A stretch of 64,000 nucleotides of DNA from UTCHB3 sp002050155 (GTDB lineage: Bacteria > Bacteroidota > Ignavibacteria > Ignavibacteriales > Ignavibacteriaceae), in assembly GCA_030584105.1 (NCBI GenBank), contig CP129491.1, forward strand, positions 1,178,001 to 1,242,000. Reading direction: 5' to 3'. The translations under genes were made by a program, and so were the position numbers. A model generated the notes under the pieces. It searched no databases. It worked only from the letters and a program-made list of their open reading frames with translations, and was not told the DNA's origin. Positions 62,261 to 64,000 of this stretch are shown in pieces; positions within the stretch are counted from its first letter, which is position 1, and the number at the start of each line of letters is the position of its first letter.

Positions 62261-64000
62261 TTCGTTAAACTTAGGCGTAACTAACTGATAGAGGTATATT
62301 CCACTTGAAAATTGCGACATATCCACCGTTACAGTCCAGACACCCGCTCCCCTTTCTTCATCTAAAATAGTTAAAATTTCCCTTCCGAGCAAATCGAACA
62401 CTTTCAATTTAACGGGCGAAGCCTCCGGCAATGAGAACCTGATAACCGTAGAAGGATTGAACGGATTCGGGAAATTCTGCTCCAAAGCATATTTTTTCGG
62501 CAGTTCACCCCCCTGTTGCTCTTTCAAATCTGTTATAAACAGCGTTGGGTCGGGCAAGCCGTCACCGTTTTTATCGGGCTGAATAACTGCAAGATTTATC
62601 AGGGAGTCGGGTCCGGCGTTGCCGTTAACATCCGGGTTGTCAGGAGCGGAGTCACCCGCACCGTAGTTAAGCCCGCCGGCAATAACTGCAACCACTTTCA
62701 GCTCAACACCCGGAGGCAGCAGCCCAACGCCAAGCCCGTAGAGGTCGTTCCACGCCACCGCCATTTCGGCACCGTATGCGTTTGCGCCCCGTTTACCGTT
62801 TATTTTGTCGCTCATGTTTTCGCTTGTACTGTCAACAATTTTGTAAAGCCCGGGTGCGGTCAGGTAGTATGCCGGAAAGAAGAAATCGATCCCGTTCTGC
62901 GGTCTGAACCTGAAGTTTTTCGGATAATCGCCGCGGTATCCATGTTGCGAGTTGAAGTTTGTAATCCCACCCGGCAAGCCGGCATCGAGATAGAGAATCA
63001 TCGTATTGTAGTTGTCATCCAACTTATAATCAATTCCAAAATAGAGAGAATCGGCATCCCAGGTAGAGTAAATTCCGAAAAGTTCGTTGTTCACGGTATC
63101 GGTTGAACTCCAGAAACTGTCGTCCGGAGAGTCCGCAACAATCAGCCACTCGTCGCGCCAGTCTGCTTCACCTTTAATAATGTTTCCGTCGATAACCGGT
63201 TTACCGTATGTGGCAATCAGGGTATCCAAATTGGCTTTCACCGTAAGCGCGAAATTTGCTTCGGCGAAAGCGCCTTTGTAATCAGTTACTTTCAGCTTGA
63301 TTGGGTAATAGCCGGTGTCGTTTAGTGAAGGCGTACCGACGATTGCGCCCGTTTTTGGGTTAACATTCAGGAAATTGGGCGCTTGTGCAAAGAAAAACCT
63401 AAGTGAATCACCATCCGGGTCGGAAGCAACTGCACGATATTCGAAACGAACTGTAGCCTTTATTGTTGTGTCAGGAATAGCGCTAATCTCAGGCGGCAGG
63501 TTGAACAAAACCGATATGCTGAATGTATCTTTCACCGAGAAACCCTGAGGATCTGAAACCTGAAGAACAACAGCGACACTTCCCGTATCGGAAAAAGCGG
63601 GTGTGCCCGAAATTAACCCGGTTGTGCCTACTGACATCCAGGCCGGGTTGCCTGAAAGTGAGTAACTCAGCAGCGTGTCGTTGGCGTCGGATGCCTGAAC
63701 CTGATAAGAAAAAGCGGAATTTGTGTAGCCGACCTGATCGGGTACGGGCAGCAAAACGGGCGGGGCGTTCAGCGAGCCGGTCGTGTCAGGTACATAGATG
63801 GTGTAGCTGCGGGGCGGTGCCCAAAACTTAATTCTGTTGGGTCCCCCGATTCCCGTGGTTACCTGTTTGTTTACATCGTGCCCCGTGTAGTCCTTGTACC
63901 AGGTGCCGACGGGCAGATCGGTATCCACCCAAACATCGATCCATTGCGTTGGGTTGTCGTTGATAATTATATAGCCGCCGGGTTGGCTTTGGTAGCCGTT
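62234..64000 (-). CDS. T9SS-exported protein, probable C-terminal part of an alpha-amylase (partial at right edge)
   Basis: The frame continues through 64000, so 588 residues are seen and the N-terminus lies outside. The first 65 residues (GGYIIINDNPTQWIDVWVDT, DLPVGTWYKDYTGHDV, then APPRSYTIYVP) look like the C-terminal beta domain of GH13 alpha-amylases, which is the basis for the call; the catalytic domain is not visible. Two He_PIG-type Ig domains follow (QVGYTNSAFSYQVQASDAND and a second near 145-230). Then comes a beta-sandwich of about 200 residues (KPVIDGNIIKGEADWRDEWL) resembling CBM9-like or glucodextranase-C modules. The T9SS type A signal ends it (EQNFPNPFNPSTVIRFSL ... FNEVKKMLLLK). 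A carbohydrate-active surface enzyme is likely. Confidence 0.75.
   Translation of the reverse strand, partial: NGYQSQPGGYIIINDNPTQWIDVWVDTDLPVGTWYKDYTGHDVNKQVTTGIGGPNRIKFWAPPRSYTIYVPDTTGSLNAPPVLLPVPDQVGYTNSAFSYQVQASDANDTLLSYSLSGNPAWMSVGTTGLISGTPAFSDTGSVAVVLQVSDPQGFSVKDTFSISVLFNLPPEISAIPDTTIKATVRFEYRAVASDPDGDSLRFFFAQAPNFLNVNPKTGAIVGTPSLNDTGYYPIKLKVTDYKGAFAEANFALTVKANLDTLIATYGKPVIDGNIIKGEADWRDEWLIVADSPDDSFWSSTDTVNNELFGIYSTWDADSLYFGIDYKLDDNYNTMILYLDAGLPGGITNFNSQHGYRGDYPKNFRFRPQNGIDFFFPAYYLTAPGLYKIVDSTSENMSDKINGKRGANAYGAEMAVAWNDLYGLGVGLLPPGVELKVVAVIAGGLNYGAGDSAPDNPDVNGNAGPDSLINLAVIQPDKNGDGLPDPTLFITDLKEQQGGELPKKYALEQNFPNPFNPSTVIRFSLPEASPVKLKVFDLLGREILTILDEERGAGVWTVTVDMSQFSSGIYLYQLVTPKFNEVKKMLLLK

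Noticed and set aside
1..64000. tRNA, rRNA, riboswitch, insertion sequence, prophage or toxin-antitoxin genes
   Set aside because: I scanned the spacers and proteins and saw no cloverleaf-like, ribosomal, transposase, integrase or typical antitoxin sequence; a covariance-model search would be decisive.

Overview
The window looks like chromosome from a Bacteroidota/Chlorobi-group bacterium, most likely an Ignavibacteria-type lineage. The basis is the many secreted proteins ending in a type IX secretion (T9SS) type A signal of the form NYPNPFNPST...KKMLLLK, PorV/PorQ-family proteins, TonB-dependent receptors with a carboxypeptidase-like N-terminal domain, and a TAnnTTTG-type promoter element. 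No rRNA, tRNA, CRISPR array, insertion sequence or phage gene was recognised.

Layout. (1) 1-11.9 kb, minus strand: a TonB receptor with a DUF4249-like lipoprotein (partial at the left edge). Upstream of it, behind a terminator, is a five-gene run: TonB receptor, large surface protein, PorV-like protein, IPT/beta-propeller lipoprotein and a T9SS beta-propeller. (2) 12-19.4 kb, minus strand: secreted dipeptidyl peptidase IV, then the housekeeping run amrS - glycosyltransferase - nadK - yidD, and pyruvate kinase. (3) 19.6-24.8 kb: a tiny membrane protein, a PAS histidine kinase (plus strand), a Lon-like protease and a small helical protein (minus strand). (4) 25-35.6 kb, minus strand: an operon-like run of M20 peptidase, secreted cyanophycinase, T9SS protein, RpiR regulator, TonB receptor, large surface protein and PorV-like protein. 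It repeats the receptor - surface protein - PorV module of region 1. (5) 36.3-40.7 kb, plus strand: cysE-cysK, then an acetyltransferase-like protein, an acyl carrier protein and a KAS III enzyme. (6) 40.8-64 kb, mostly minus strand: glycosyltransferase, prolyl oligopeptidase, a series of T9SS-exported proteins (one broken by seven indels, one with its signal damaged), PPK2 (plus strand), an M24 peptidase, a histidine kinase, and a T9SS protein that seems to be the C-terminal part of an alpha-amylase (partial at the right edge).

The genes suggest a heterotroph living on external protein, peptide and polysaccharide. Exported peptidases, a cyanophycinase and a probable amylase make small products, TonB receptors import them, and cytoplasmic peptidases finish the work.

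The most unusual signal is not a gene. Short tandem arrays (15-82 bp units, usually degenerate) occur again and again. Many sit exactly at gene 3' ends and copy the last codons and stop codon into the downstream spacer (yidD, the glycosyltransferase, KAS III gene, histidine kinase, two T9SS genes). Others lie in frame inside loops of otherwise normal proteins (27 bp in serine acetyltransferase, 15 bp in KAS III, 66 bp in a T9SS protein). This points to a local duplication process acting across the genome. Two other items stand out: the twice-repeated TonB receptor/surface protein/PorV module, and a pair of paralogous small membrane proteins 35 kb apart.
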